Assembly: GCF_008935055.1 (NCBI RefSeq)
Contig: NZ_CP043028.1
Span: 899,801-963,800 of the forward strand
Reading direction: 5' to 3'
DNA: 64,000 nucleotides
Origin: Pseudobutyrivibrio xylanivorans
GTDB lineage: Bacteria > Bacillota > Clostridia > Lachnospirales > Lachnospiraceae
Within the stretch, counting starts at the first letter, position 1. Every line of letters begins with the position of its first letter. The notes under the pieces were generated by a model. The model had not been told where the DNA came from, did no database searches, and was given only the letters and a program-made list of their open reading frames with translations. The position numbers and the translations under genes were made by a program. This document shows positions 1-10,700 of this stretch, piece by piece.

Positions 1-1047
<1,047 letters not shown>

Positions 1048-1051
1048 TTAG

Positions 1052-1918
1052 TTACGAAAGTGCTTCTGCACCAGCGATAATCTCGGTCAACTCCTGAGTA
1101 ATTGATCCCTGGCGGGCACGATTGTATTTTAATGATAGATCACTAATGATTTCCTCAGCATTATTTGTGGCTGAATCCATGGCTTGCATTCTAGCGCCAT
1201 TTTCTGAAGCAATAGCTTCAACCAATGCACCGTACACAAGTGAGGTTACATACTTAGGAACGATAAGATCAAGTGCCTCCTCTTCGTTCGGCTCGAAGTT
1301 CATAAGAGCTTCAGCCGCTGAAGACTTAGCTGCCTCAACATCCTCCTCTGCAATCTCTGCTGGAAGTAGCTTCATAAGCTTTGGAATCTGGCTAACTGTG
1401 TTTTTGAAGTGAGTATAAACAAGATAAATCTGTCCAATTTCCCCACTTGCATAAGCCGTAAGAACATCTTTACAAATGTTCATGGCATCTGCATAGGTTG
1501 GTGCCTCCATTACTGGAGAATAGTCCTTAGCCACCTCATATCCCTTGTGGGCAAGGCTATCACCGCCCTTGTGACCTACTACGTAAAGCTTAACATCCTC
1601 GGCCTTTAAGTCTGAGCCAGTAATCATCTTTACAATATTTGAATTGTATCCACCTGCAAGACCACGGTTGGATGTGATGACGATAACACCAATCTTTTCC
1701 GAGCCATTGTCCCTAAGATACTTATTGTTTACTGAACCAGCCTTTGCGAGCATACTACAAATCGTATTGTACATTGCATTAAAATACGGTGTAGTCTGCT
1801 CTGCTTTAGCACGAGCCTTTTGGAGCTTTACCGTAGAAACAAGCTTCATGGCCTTAGTGATCTGCTGAGTGCTACTTACACTCTGTTTTCTTCTTTTTAT
1901 GTCTCTCATTGAGGCCAT
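1052..1918 (-). CDS. atpG: F1 ATP synthase subunit gamma
   Basis: Central rotor shaft of F1, 288 residues, normal length. The N-terminal coiled helix (MASMRDIKRRKQSVSSTQQI, TKAMKLVSTVKLQKA) and the C-terminal signature ATNNAEEIISDLSLKYNRAR plus QGSITQELTEI are typical of gamma. The start at 1918 has GGAGGG about 10 bases upstream; the alternative ATG three codons later is worse placed. It lies between atpA and atpD in the standard order and is surely cotranscribed with them. Confidence 0.98.
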   Translation of the reverse strand: MASMRDIKRRKQSVSSTQQITKAMKLVSTVKLQKARAKAEQTTPYFNAMYNTICSMLAKAGSVNNKYLRDNGSEKIGVIVITSNRGLAGGYNSNIVKMITGSDLKAEDVKLYVVGHKGGDSLAHKGYEVAKDYSPVMEAPTYADAMNICKDVLTAYASGEIGQIYLVYTHFKNTVSQIPKLMKLLPAEIAEEDVEAAKSSAAEALMNFEPNEEEALDLIVPKYVTSLVYGALVEAIASENGARMQAMDSATNNAEEIISDLSLKYNRARQGSITQELTEIIAGAEALS

Positions 1919-1933
1919 AACAGATCACCCTCC

Positions 1934-3442
1934 TTACTTGTTGTAGGTCTTTTTACACTCCTCGATAGCCGAAATTAGCTTCTTTTCCATGTCGTCCTCG
2001 AGGACCTTAGTGCTTCTAATAGCCTCTGGAACTTCTGGATACTTGGTATCAACCAAATCAAACAGAGCCTTCTCAAAAGCCTGAATGTCTGCTGTTGGAA
2101 TATCAAGCAAATATTTCTTAGTAGCAGCATAGATAATCATAATCTGATACTCTACTGGCATTGGAGCATACTGTGGCTGCTTCAACATCTCTTTGATTCT
2201 TTCACCTTGAGCAAGCTTTTCAGCTGTATCTGCATCAAGCTCTGAACCAAACTGTGCGAAAGCAGCAAGCTCACGGTACTGAGCAAGCTCTACACGGATA
2301 GGAGCTGCAATTTTCTTCATAGCCTTAATCTGAGCAGAACCACCTACACGGGATACTGAAAGACCTGCGTTTACGGCTGGTCTGAAACCTGCATTAAATG
2401 CTTCTGTCTCAAGATAAATCTGACCATCAGTAATTGAGATAACGTTTGTAGGGATGTATGCAGATACATCTCCTGCCTGTGTCTCGATGATAGGTAATGC
2501 TGTAAGTGAGCCTCCGCCCAACTTATCAGAAAGTCTAGCTGCACGCTCAAGTAGTCTTGAGTGGAGGTAGAATACATCACCTGGATAAGCCTCACGTCCT
2601 GGTGGACGACGAAGAAGTAATGAAAGTGTACGATAAGCAGTAGCGTGCTTACTTAAATCATCATAGATGATAAGTACATCCTGTCCATTCTCCATCCACT
2701 CCTCACCGATAGCGCATCCTGAATAAGGAGCGATATACTGAAGTGGTGCAAGCTCTGATGCTGTAGCTGCAACTACTGTTGTCCAAGCCATAGCACCATA
2801 TTCTTCCAAAGTCTTAACAAGGGCTGCAACTGTTGATGCCTTCTGGCCAATCGCAACGTAAATACACTTTACGCCCTGCCCCTTCTGATTGATGATTGTA
2901 TCAATAGCAATAGCAGTCTTACCAGTCTGTCTATCACCGATAATAAGCTCACGCTGTCCACGTCCAATAGGAATCATGGAGTCGATAGCTTTAATACCTG
3001 TCTGCAGCGGAGTATCTACGGATTTACGAGAGATAACGCCTGATGCAACACGCTCGATAGGACGGAATTTTGAAGAATCAATAGGTCCTTTTCCATCGAT
3101 AGGCTGTCCCAATGCATTAACTACACGTCCAAGCATTGCGTCTCCAACTGGAACCTCAACAACACGACCTGTTGTTTTAACCTGATCGCCCTCGTTGATA
3201 TTCTTATCGTTTCCTAAAAGAACACAACCAACATTGTCTTCCTCAAGGTTTAAGACCATGCCGTAAACTTCGCCAGGGAACTCTAAAAGCTCACCCTGCA
3301 TAGCGTTTTGTAATCCGTGAATACGTGCGATTCCATCGGCAACCTGAATAACAGTTCCTACATCTGCCACGTCAAGCTGCGCTGCATAGCGTTTCATTTG
3401 CTCTTTAATAACCGAGCTAATCTCTTCTGGTTTTAAATTCAT
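1934..3442 (-). CDS. atpA: F1 ATP synthase subunit alpha
   Basis: Non-catalytic nucleotide-binding alpha subunit of F1, 502 residues from the chosen start. The Walker A motif GDRQTGKTA and the [16 protein letters not shown] segment identify it. I chose the ATG at 3442 ([13 protein letters not shown]): its A and TG overlap the atpH stop as ATGA, and AGGTG lies ten bases upstream. An in-frame ATG at 3451 has the same AGGTG only one base away, which is too close. The 4-base overlap suggests translational coupling with atpH. Confidence 0.97.
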   Translation of the reverse strand: MNLKPEEISSVIKEQMKRYAAQLDVADVGTVIQVADGIARIHGLQNAMQGELLEFPGEVYGMVLNLEEDNVGCVLLGNDKNINEGDQVKTTGRVVEVPVGDAMLGRVVNALGQPIDGKGPIDSSKFRPIERVASGVISRKSVDTPLQTGIKAIDSMIPIGRGQRELIIGDRQTGKTAIAIDTIINQKGQGVKCIYVAIGQKASTVAALVKTLEEYGAMAWTTVVAATASELAPLQYIAPYSGCAIGEEWMENGQDVLIIYDDLSKHATAYRTLSLLLRRPPGREAYPGDVFYLHSRLLERAARLSDKLGGGSLTALPIIETQAGDVSAYIPTNVISITDGQIYLETEAFNAGFRPAVNAGLSVSRVGGSAQIKAMKKIAAPIRVELAQYRELAAFAQFGSELDADTAEKLAQGERIKEMLKQPQYAPMPVEYQIMIIYAATKKYLLDIPTADIQAFEKALFDLVDTKYPEVPEAIRSTKVLEDDMEKKLISAIEECKKTYNK

Positions 3443-4005
3443 GGAGCGCATTCACCTACTTTCAATTGAATATTTGATAACTCGTGTGACAATTTACTAA
3501 TTTGAGTCTTGATAGAACTATCAACGACTCTATCCTTAATGCGAATTACCATGCCCCCGATTAACTCAGGGTCTACTGTATAATCCATAACAAATGAACT
3601 ATAAGCGGTAGTTTCTAATAAACGCTTCTCGACATCATTTTTCTGAGCATCGGTAAGCTCAAATGGTGTTGAAATAAAGGCACGTCCGATTTTCTTATAA
3701 TCGTATACTCTTTCGATGAAGTATTTTAATACGTCCTCTATATCTTTAATGTGGTCCTTCTCCTCAAGCATTCTAAGTAGACCAACCATTTCACCACTTA
3801 CTCTGCCCTTGAAAATCTCGTCGATAATCTGAAGCTTTTCTTCTTTATTGATCTTAGGATGATTCATCATTTGAGAAAAGCCGTCGTTTGTTTTTACAAC
3901 TTCTATTACGCCCTCGGCTTCCTGTAAGAAGTCGTCGACCTTTCCTGTTTCCACGGCTAGCTCAAACAACGCATCACCATATACGTTTGAGACTAATTTA
4001 GCCAT
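3439..4005 (-). CDS. atpH: F1 ATP synthase subunit delta
   Basis: Peripheral-stalk delta subunit (OSCP type) that joins F1 to the b subunits, 188 residues. The N-terminal helical domain ([19 protein letters not shown]) and the C-terminal conserved stretch [21 protein letters not shown] are the family hallmarks. The start overlaps the end of atpF by 13 bases and its stop overlaps atpA by 4, so the three genes form a tightly coupled block. Confidence 0.97.
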   Translation of the reverse strand: MAKLVSNVYGDALFELAVETGKVDDFLQEAEGVIEVVKTNDGFSQMMNHPKINKEEKLQIIDEIFKGRVSGEMVGLLRMLEEKDHIKDIEDVLKYFIERVYDYKKIGRAFISTPFELTDAQKNDVEKRLLETTAYSSFVMDYTVDPELIGGMVIRIKDRVVDSSIKTQISKLSHELSNIQLKVGECAP

Positions 4006-4508
4006 GTTTTTTCACCCATTTCCTTAAGTGTCTGCTCTACTAAGGTATTCTGAATAGTTGTATCCATGTTAGCAGCAACAACCTTCTGTGCTAAAACTGC
4101 AGCAACAGAAATCATCTCCTGCTTAACCTCGTCTGCAACCTTCTTCTTCTCAAGCTCTGCCTCTTCGTTAGCACGAGCAACGATTGCGGCTGCCTCTTCC
4201 TTAGCATCGCTTACAATCTTGGTTTCATTCTTCAAGGCCTTTTGTCTTGCTTCAGCCAGGATAGCATCTCTTTCTTTGTTGATATCCTTAAGCTTTGCCT
4301 CGTACTCAAGCCTTAGCTTTTCTGCCTCTTCCTTATCTTTCTTAGCATCTGCGATGTCCCTTGCAATGCCATCCTTTCTATCCTGCAAAAGCTTTCTTGC
4401 TGGATTGAAAAGCTTGTTTGACATTATAAGGAATAGGAAGAATACTGCTATGGCTAAAAGTACTACGTCGTTCACCAACTGAACGTCTAAGTCAAATAGT
4501 CTTTCCAA
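3993..4508 (-). CDS. atpF: Fo ATP synthase subunit b
   Basis: Peripheral stalk b subunit, 171 residues. One N-terminal membrane segment (about residues 12-32, VNDVVLLAIAVFFLFLIMSN) is followed by a long charged Ala/Glu/Lys-rich helix that would form the dimeric coiled coil. The frame starts with TTG at 4508 (TTG GAA AGA CTA), with GGAGGGG about eight bases upstream; there is no better ATG. Two strong hairpins lie between it and atpE (see separate entry). The 3' end overlaps atpH. Confidence 0.96.
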   Translation of the reverse strand: MERLFDLDVQLVNDVVLLAIAVFFLFLIMSNKLFNPARKLLQDRKDGIARDIADAKKDKEEAEKLRLEYEAKLKDINKERDAILAEARQKALKNETKIVSDAKEEAAAIVARANEEAELEKKKVADEVKQEMISVAAVLAQKVVAANMDTTIQNTLVEQTLKEMGEKTWLN

Positions 4509-4558
4509 CTTTTAGCCCCTCCTTAACTTCCTAAAAATTTATTACTCTAACTTATTGA

Positions 4559-4639
4559 AGAAGTGCCATTAAAGATTTGCTTCGCAAATGGGCACTTCTG
4601 GATATCAAGGAACCTCCCTAAAGGGTCCCTCCTTGATAT
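4559..4639 (-). promoter_or_regulatory. Two tandem hairpins between atpE and atpF
   Basis: In the atpE-atpF gap of the minus-strand transcript there are two consecutive inverted repeats. One pairs AGAAGTGCC (4559-4567) with GGCACTTCT (4591-4599), with a nested ATTTGC/GCAAAT. The other pairs ATATCAAGGA (4602-4611) with TCCTTGATAT (4630-4639). Neither is followed on the minus strand by a clear U run. They sit just downstream of atpE, whose product is needed in excess, so they may stabilise or process the atpE 3' end; that role is inferred. Confidence 0.75.
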
Positions 4640-4641
4640 AT

Positions 4642-4947
<306 letters not shown>

Positions 4948-4955
4948 TCAAAGTT

Positions 4956-5684
4956 TTACGAATCCCCATAACTTTGAGTTATGTACGTCATAGTTAACAT
5001 ACAGAATACGTAGGTCTGGATTGCACCTGAGAAAATATCGAAATAGACATGCAATGCTGCAGGCCATACAAGGGCGAACTTTCCTAGCAATCCATACACA
5101 AGACCCATGATGATAGTTCCTGAAAGAACGTTTGCAAACAAACGTAGTGACATAGAAATTGGTACCGCAATGTCGGAAATGACATTGATAGGCATCCAAA
5201 TTGGCAACCATGGTGGCAATGGAGAACACTTGTCAATCCAAATGTCCTTTGCACTCTGATGCCTAATCTTAACTACATGGATGCAAACAAAGGTAATTAA
5301 TGCCAGCGCAAGTGTTGTACCGTAATCGGCTGTTGGTGGTCTTAGTCCAACCAAACCAGATAAGTTAGATACCAAGATGAAGCAGAATATCGTACAAATC
5401 CAGTTTGCAAACACTGGTGCGTGCTTACCCATACTGCCTTCCACCATTCCATCTAAAAGTGAAACAATCAACTCCAAGATGCTTTGGAAGGTATCAGGAA
5501 CTTCAGTGGCATGCTTAAGCTTTCTGTTAGCGATTATGGAGAAAACCACTAAAGACAGCCATACGATTAGTATGCAAACATGAGACGTGGTAATCCATAC
5601 TTCCTGTCCGAAGACTGTGTAAGAGAACAATCCTTTTATCATGTCTACAGTATCGCTTGAGGCCAGTAAAATTCCTTCTGTCAC
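4956..5684 (-). CDS. atpB: Fo ATP synthase subunit a
   Basis: Stator channel subunit a, 242 residues, five or six membrane helices. The essential arginine lies in PISMSLRLFANVLSGTIIMG, the best conserved stretch of this family, and the last helices (FSGAIQTYVFCMLTMTYI) are also typical. Together with the c ring it forms the ion path. First of the standard Fo genes in the operon, preceded by two small membrane proteins of the AtpI/AtpZ kind. Confidence 0.97.
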   Translation of the reverse strand: MTEGILLASSDTVDMIKGLFSYTVFGQEVWITTSHVCILIVWLSLVVFSIIANRKLKHATEVPDTFQSILELIVSLLDGMVEGSMGKHAPVFANWICTIFCFILVSNLSGLVGLRPPTADYGTTLALALITFVCIHVVKIRHQSAKDIWIDKCSPLPPWLPIWMPINVISDIAVPISMSLRLFANVLSGTIIMGLVYGLLGKFALVWPAALHVYFDIFSGAIQTYVFCMLTMTYITQSYGDS

Positions 5685-5715
5685 ACTTTCACCTCCTCCT
5701 ACTATTAAATTTCTC

Positions 5716-6141
5716 CTAACTAAGTACTTCCCTTTCTATATCTTTATCAACTTTGTTGATATGGAAAGCCTTTATTAGCAAAGGTTGTGCGTAGGCACTA
5801 ACCTTGAGCCCAAGAACACCGATGAGTGCTGTAAACATATTTCCCAGCTTAAAGTACGTCATCGTAATCATAATTGCACACAATACCAGATATCTCATAA
5901 CCGACTTAAAGGACAATAGTTTTTCATGTCCCTGTCCAATTCTTACTGATTCCTCAATAATCATAGAAATATGAATGGCCATTCCAACCGCACAGGCTAT
6001 TCCGATTAAAAGTCCAGTTGTATATCTGATTTTGTCGCTGACAAACCAAACTCCAATCAACTCTACAAGTAGTCCGTAAGCAAGTATTCCTAAAACAAGC
6101 ATTGGCAATGCCTGATTCAGACGCTTCATCCATTTAATCAT
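5716..6141 (-). CDS. ATP synthase subunit I-like membrane protein
   Basis: A 141-residue protein with about four predicted membrane segments (around residues 13-31, 42-60, 85-100 and 103-120), just upstream of atpB with a 31-base gap. Position, size and topology match the poorly conserved AtpI-like protein of Firmicutes ATP synthase operons, which helps c-ring assembly or ion supply. Sequence identity to named families cannot be judged by eye, so the call depends mostly on context. Confidence 0.75.
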   Translation of the reverse strand: MIKWMKRLNQALPMLVLGILAYGLLVELIGVWFVSDKIRYTTGLLIGIACAVGMAIHISMIIEESVRIGQGHEKLLSFKSVMRYLVLCAIMITMTYFKLGNMFTALIGVLGLKVSAYAQPLLIKAFHINKVDKDIEREVLS

Positions 6142-6147
6142 GTCTAA

Positions 6148-6453
6148 TTATTCCCTATTTAGTTCTCCCTGAGCCTTATTATTATCAAGAGCCTCTTTTT
6201 CCAGTCTTCTTGCCCGCTGTCCTGGGGATTCCTCATTTTTAAGATACCCCCTAACCGACCGGTAGGCCCCATTAAAAGCTGCTACAATACCGATTAGTAT
6301 TCCGCCTATAGCAAATCCCTGCTTTCCAGTCTTTGATGTAATAAAAGTTCCTATCAAAGTACAAAGCAGAATCGGTACAATTACATTTATTCCAAATTGA
6401 AGCACCATCACCAATGAATTGGCAACAGCCTTATATTGCTTTTTATCTCTCAT
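6148..6453 (-). CDS. AtpZ/AtpI family membrane protein
   Basis: A 101-residue protein with two membrane helices (about residues 11-33 and 45-62), the second containing GFAIGGILIGIVAAFNGAYR, as in the AtpZ/AtpI family (a Gly-rich hairpin followed by a basic tail). The C-terminal third is charged (EESPGQRARRLEKEALDNNK). It is the first gene of the ATP synthase operon proper, with a 6-base gap to the next gene. AtpZ-type proteins form ion channels with AtpI in some bacteria; the function here is inferred from family and place. Confidence 0.8.
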   Translation of the reverse strand: MRDKKQYKAVANSLVMVLQFGINVIVPILLCTLIGTFITSKTGKQGFAIGGILIGIVAAFNGAYRSVRGYLKNEESPGQRARRLEKEALDNNKAQGELNRE

Positions 6454-6473
6454 ACTAGTGTCGTCACTTAGTA

Positions 6474-6959
6474 CTACATTACTATCTTTACTTCTCTACC
6501 AGTGTGCTCATACTGATAGAATTCTACTCCAGCTGCTCTAAGCATTCTCTTTGATGCAATAACTGAAGGTGTGTTTTCATATTTATCGCTATCGTAGATG
6601 ATAGTTTTGATGCCAGACTGAATTATAGCCTTAGCACATTCGTTACATGGGAAAAGTGATACATACAACTTTGAGCCTTCAAGTGAACCTCCCCTATAGT
6701 TCAAAATCGCATTCAGCTCGCTGTGTGTTGTGTAGAAATATTTATTTTCCAGAGGGTCCCCTACTCTTGCCCAAGGGAACTCATCATCTGAACAACCATT
6801 TGGAAAACCATTGTAGCCCATTGATAAAATCTTGTTATCCTGGCTAACAATACAAGCTCCAACCTGTGTATTTGGGTCTTTAGATCTCATACCCGATAAT
6901 ACTGCAACGCCCATAAAGTACTCATCCCAGCTAATGTAATCTAGTCTCTTGTCACTCAT
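6474..6959 (-). CDS. dCMP deaminase (ComEB-like)
   Basis: Cytidine/deoxycytidylate deaminase family, 161 residues, converting dCMP to dUMP for thymidylate synthesis. The zinc site is clear: HSELNAILN supplies His and the catalytic Glu, and PCNECAKAI the two Cys ligands. MGYNGFPNGCSDDEFPW resembles the substrate-binding part of ComEB-type enzymes. It lies 20 bases upstream of the AtpZ-like gene and may read into the ATP synthase operon. Confidence 0.93.
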   Translation of the reverse strand: MSDKRLDYISWDEYFMGVAVLSGMRSKDPNTQVGACIVSQDNKILSMGYNGFPNGCSDDEFPWARVGDPLENKYFYTTHSELNAILNYRGGSLEGSKLYVSLFPCNECAKAIIQSGIKTIIYDSDKYENTPSVIASKRMLRAAGVEFYQYEHTGREVKIVM

Positions 6960-7013
6960 GGTCCTTCCTCCAATACATTTGTGCCCTAGTTTTTAGTAAT
7001 AATATTTGGTGGT

Positions 7014-7466
7014 CTATGCCTCCAATAACTTAATAAGCTTTTCTATTGATACCTTTAAAACCTCATAACACAAACCGTAGGTTTGCACTGATCCACCGTA
7101 AGGATCCATTACTTCAAGCTCGTCCCCAACGAGCTCATTCAGAAGTCTGGTGTTTTCCTCGGTGGCATTTGAATATTCACTTAAAATCTTACGCAGCCCT
7201 GCCTCTTCCATTGTTATTACAAGGGTGTTTTCCGAAAAATCGGTATCCTGAAGCTGCTTAGAGGAATAGTCCTTAAGTTCTATTCCATTGCTGATAAGAA
7301 CTGCGTCCGCCTTTTGATTTAGGGGCTCTGGAAACTGAACTATCAATCCCCTGGCCTCACAAATTATAGGCCTGGAATGTGGAATCGCATGGAATATAGC
7401 CGTAGCCATAGGTGCCCGCGACGTTCCACTACCCGACGCAAAAATCACTCTGTTAATATTATTCAT
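7014..7466 (-). CDS. Low-molecular-weight phosphotyrosine phosphatase-like protein lacking the catalytic Cys
   Basis: A 150-residue protein with the overall layout of LMW-PTP: an N-terminal P-loop region and a later DPYGGS with the general-acid Asp. In active enzymes the P-loop is CxxxxxR with a Cys nucleophile (VCxGNxCRSP). Here the aligned stretch reads FASGSGTSRAP, so both cysteines are serines while the Arg stays. The codon is TCG in the given sequence. Activity as a normal phosphatase is unlikely; a binding or regulatory role is possible. It lies directly after tsaC, the same arrangement as ywlC-ywlE in Bacillus. Confidence 0.75.
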   Translation of the reverse strand: MNNINRVIFASGSGTSRAPMATAIFHAIPHSRPIICEARGLIVQFPEPLNQKADAVLISNGIELKDYSSKQLQDTDFSENTLVITMEEAGLRKILSEYSNATEENTRLLNELVGDELEVMDPYGGSVQTYGLCYEVLKVSIEKLIKLLEA

Positions 7467-7481
7467 CCCTCAATCCTCTTG

Positions 7482-8543
7482 CTAGACCTCCAAGGTTTTC
7501 TGTCCCGCAGCCTTGAGCAATCTATTCATAATTGCCTGTCCCATCTTTGGAGTAACGAAGCTTTCTGAATAAATCAAATCAACGTCCAGCTCATCAAATT
7601 CTCTCAAAATATTGTAAAGGTTGTGAGCAATGGACTTCTCATCCGCTCTGTCACCAATGACAAGCACTTCTCCGCATTTATACTTGTCCTTTGTCTCCTC
7701 GGTGGCAATAACTCCCACCTTCTTGCCAGCTTCAGTCCCCTCTAAAGCAAGCCTATTAATGGTTTCAACAACCTTATTATCTTCTCCTGAAACGATTGTC
7801 AAATCGCCCTTCGGTGCATAATGCTTGTAGCGCATACCTGGTGCCTTTGGCTTCGCTCCGCCTGTGGTACCCTTGTCGTTATACACGATACCCGGATCGA
7901 TTCGAACCTCTCCAACCACCTCTCTTAGCATGTCCATATTGATATAACCAGGACGAAGTATTGTAACAACATCCTCTGTCAAATCAACAATTGTGGACTC
8001 AAGACCTATATCAACTGCACCACCGTCAAGAATTGCCTCTATCTTTCCAGACAAATCCTCATATACATGACTTGCCTTGGTAGGACTAGGCCTTCCTGAT
8101 GTATTTGCACTTGGTGCTGCAATCATACAGCCGCTTTCCTCAATAAGAGCAAGTGCCACCGGATTATTTGGCATTCTAACTGCCACCGTATCAAGACCTC
8201 CCGTGGTCTCGTAAGGAATGACCTCATTCTTGTTGCAGACCATTGTAAGTGGACCTGGCCAAAACGCATCCGCAAGCCTTCGTGCCGTGTCTGGTAAATC
8301 CTTTGTAATCTGCTCAAGCTGTTCAAACTTTGCTATATGTACAATTAAAGGGTTGTCCGACGGACGACCCTTTGCCTGATATATCTTTCTTGAGGCCTCT
8401 TTGTCCGTGGCGTCACCGCCTAATCCATAAACTGTTTCAGTGGGAAATGCAACCAGCCCACCATTTTTTAGAATCTCAGAAGCCTCTCTGATATGCTCTA
8501 TATTGATTGGCTCCTGTGAAACATCCATAATCCTAGTAATCAT
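7482..8543 (-). CDS. Threonylcarbamoyl-AMP synthase (TsaC/Sua5 family)
   Basis: Makes L-threonylcarbamoyl-AMP from threonine, bicarbonate and ATP for the t6A tRNA modification. The YrdC core is clear: GLVAFPTETVYGLGG, KGRPSDNPLIVHI, GPLTMVCNK, APSANTSGRPSPT. Residues from about 205 onward form the extra Sua5 domain, so this is the long Sua5 type (about 353 residues). The start is uncertain: ATG 8543 or ATG 8528 (MDVSQEP, with a weak AGG). A TATAAT lies so close upstream of 8543 that the transcript may start near that codon. Confidence 0.93.
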   Translation of the reverse strand: MITRIMDVSQEPINIEHIREASEILKNGGLVAFPTETVYGLGGDATDKEASRKIYQAKGRPSDNPLIVHIAKFEQLEQITKDLPDTARRLADAFWPGPLTMVCNKNEVIPYETTGGLDTVAVRMPNNPVALALIEESGCMIAAPSANTSGRPSPTKASHVYEDLSGKIEAILDGGAVDIGLESTIVDLTEDVVTILRPGYINMDMLREVVGEVRIDPGIVYNDKGTTGGAKPKAPGMRYKHYAPKGDLTIVSGEDNKVVETINRLALEGTEAGKKVGVIATEETKDKYKCGEVLVIGDRADEKSIAHNLYNILREFDELDVDLIYSESFVTPKMGQAIMNRLLKAAGQKTLEV

Positions 8544-8550
8544 ACTCAAA

Positions 8551-8578
8551 ATTATATCACTTTTCCCTTAGAACACAA
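8551..8578 (-). promoter_or_regulatory. Predicted promoter of the tsaC gene
   Basis: On the minus strand TTGTGT (8573-8578) and TATAAT (8551-8556) are separated by 16 bases. The expected start of transcription would be only a few bases before or at the first ATG at 8543, hinting at a leaderless message or use of the ATG at 8528. Confidence 0.5.
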
Positions 8579-8596
8579 TCTTTTTAACACTGTGAA

Positions 8597-8616
8597 ACAC
8601 CCGTCGCTACGGGTAA
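8597..8616. terminator. Hairpin between GH18 and tsaC genes
   Basis: ACCCGT (8599-8604) and ACGGGT (8609-8614) form a six-base stem with a four-base loop just beyond the GH18 stop codon. There is no good U run, so if it is a terminator it is a weak one. Confidence 0.4.
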
Positions 8617-8646
8617 ACTATGATTTTTCTGTGACTTTACACCAAT

Positions 8647-10383
8647 TTAGAAATATTTAGCTATGATATTCCATACTCCTGTACTATCAAAGCCTTTCTT
8701 CCAAAAGGCTCCACCAGCCAAGCCGGCCTCTTTCATAACCTTAAGCTTTTCCTCTATTGAAGTTTCATCCTCAACCCAAATCTTGTAGGTAGTATCACCC
8801 TTAGTATATTCTCCGTAATACTGCCCCTCTGTCTCATCCCAATTTGTAGTTACACCATTAGTCTTTAAATAGCTTTGGATTGCATTCATACCATACGCTG
8901 TACTGCTTACGCTGCCATCAGATGCTACTTCCCAAACTCTACAGTAAAATGGCATTCCAAGAATTACCTGCTCTGCTGGAACTTCACTCACTGTATCCTC
9001 AACACCCTGCTTAACCCAGTCCAGAGATGCCACTGAGCCAGCTTCCTCACTACCACCGTAGTGCTCGTCGTAACCCATTATTACCACATAATCCGCATAC
9101 TTAGCCTGCTCTGCTCTACTATAGATTGCTGAAGATGCAGTAGGAACATAATTGTCGACAGAAAGAACGATATCATTCTTTTCACACTTAATCGAAAGTT
9201 CCTTAATAAACTGGATATATCCGTCCGCTGCTGCACCTGAGAGCTGCTCTATGTCAATATTAATTCCATCCAAACCATAGGTAATTGCCTGTGCAATCAA
9301 ATTGTTTACTAGCGTATCTCTTGCGGATGTTGTATTAAGCACAGTAGTTGTATCAACACTATCGTCTTCAAGATTACTAATAAGGCCCCAAACCTGAACA
9401 TTATTTGCATGACAAACGCTCACATAACTACTGCTGGCAATTGATGCTATTCCGCCCTTATTATCATTAAGGTAAAACCATGTTGGTGACATTACTGTCA
9501 CCTTTCCACAATTTGACAGGATATTTGCGATATCACCATTAGCTGCCTGAGATGTAACCTGATGCCACAAAAGAGCTATATCTTTCCCAGCAGAAATATG
9601 CTTGTAATTGCGCTCTGGTAACGAGGCAGCTACCACATAATTTTCATCATCATTTAATGAAAAAGCACTATTCTTGATGTAACCCATTACACCTTTTTCA
9701 GATATTACAAAGCTCCACTTTCCAGTGTCTCTAAGCACATAAAGGACTTCTCCTTTTGTCGTATCTTCAAGAACAGGACTCTTTGGACCGTTTAGTTTTC
9801 TAATTTGAGACTTATGCTTTATCTGCCCCAAACTGCATTCATAACCGACTGTATTTACAAATACTCTGTCTGGTGAAGAGTAATACATACAGTCAAAATC
9901 TGTCAGAAGCTTCATATAGTCTGTGGCAATATAAACAGTTCCGTCCTGTGCCAGCATAACCTCATGTCCAAGACTATTATTGCTCTTATCGATTGTATAA
10001 TCGCTGCTTCCAACTGTAGCTGTGTAAATCTCTGAATCAGTTGCATATCTTAATGTAATTTCTGTCGGATCATAAACATAACCATCGTCAAGGTATTCCT
10101 TCACGAAGCCAATTTCCAGATATACATTATCATTCTTTACTATCGCATATCCTGCAGACTCCTCTTCTGAAACAGTCTTGTATTCACCATTTAAAATCAC
10201 AACCGCTTCGTTATCATGCGAATTTGTGAAATAATCGCTAAGCTCCATGTGCTCCTTTGTGGGTGCATACTTTTTGATGTAATATGCTCCTCCAATCAGT
10301 AGCATCACTGCCAACATTCCTACTGCGATATATATGTATCCTCTAGGGATATAGTGTCTTTTTTTTCTCCTTCGGTAGCCCAT
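8647..10383 (-). CDS. Membrane-anchored GH18 family glycoside hydrolase with SH3-like domain
   Basis: A 578-residue protein with a basic N-terminus (MGYRRRKKRHYIP), one membrane segment (about residues 17-36), a middle part with SH3-like features (VLYVLRDTGKWSFVISEKGVMGYI) and a C-terminal TIM barrel. The GH18 catalytic motif is LDGINIDIEQL, with Asn at the second acidic position, as in cortex-lytic YaaH/SleL-type enzymes; the acid Glu is present. It resembles spore germination or cell-wall hydrolases of the N-acetylglucosaminidase type, exposed outside the membrane. Probably a single-gene unit. Confidence 0.88.
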   Translation of the reverse strand: MGYRRRKKRHYIPRGYIYIAVGMLAVMLLIGGAYYIKKYAPTKEHMELSDYFTNSHDNEAVVILNGEYKTVSEEESAGYAIVKNDNVYLEIGFVKEYLDDGYVYDPTEITLRYATDSEIYTATVGSSDYTIDKSNNSLGHEVMLAQDGTVYIATDYMKLLTDFDCMYYSSPDRVFVNTVGYECSLGQIKHKSQIRKLNGPKSPVLEDTTKGEVLYVLRDTGKWSFVISEKGVMGYIKNSAFSLNDDENYVVAASLPERNYKHISAGKDIALLWHQVTSQAANGDIANILSNCGKVTVMSPTWFYLNDNKGGIASIASSSYVSVCHANNVQVWGLISNLEDDSVDTTTVLNTTSARDTLVNNLIAQAITYGLDGINIDIEQLSGAAADGYIQFIKELSIKCEKNDIVLSVDNYVPTASSAIYSRAEQAKYADYVVIMGYDEHYGGSEEAGSVASLDWVKQGVEDTVSEVPAEQVILGMPFYCRVWEVASDGSVSSTAYGMNAIQSYLKTNGVTTNWDETEGQYYGEYTKGDTTYKIWVEDETSIEEKLKVMKEAGLAGGAFWKKGFDSTGVWNIIAKYF

Positions 10384-10700
10384 AGCTTCCCCCTTTAAAT
10401 CTAGATTTCCTTGTAAAGTATAGCAAATGACACCCTTAAATTCTACTTTTAGGGTCGTCTCAAATCTTAAAAAAATCTAAAAAAAGAGCGGCAAGCGCCG
10501 CTCAAATTTATAACCACTTTCATATTCAACATTTATATACAAACTTAATCATTTTCTTATTTTTTGTCTTTTCGTGTGTTGAATTCCAATCAAAAGGATA
10601 ACCGTCTTTTTCCCAAAAGTTATCACGTAAATATTGATGATACTTACATCTTCCAAGCGGTTCTTTATACATTTTTCTCTATGGCGCCTCCTTTCCGCAG
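10384..10700. other. Intergenic stretch with one terminator
   Basis: No gene seen. It holds the region upstream of the GH18 gene, a strong terminator for the minus-strand gene ending at 10701 (see next entry), and A/T-rich sequence without recognisable structure. Confidence 0.6.
10479..10503 (-). terminator. Rho-independent terminator after the MinD-like gene
   Basis: Reading the minus strand, GAGCGGC (10497-10503) and GCCGCTC (10486-10492) form a perfect 7-base GC-rich stem with a 4-base loop, followed by seven T. It lies about 200 bases after the stop at 10701. Confidence 0.85.

Noticed and set aside
3442..3451. Earlier ATG of atpA at 3451
   Set aside because: The AGGTG site is one base from it; spacing fits only the ATG at 3442, which also makes the ATGA overlap.
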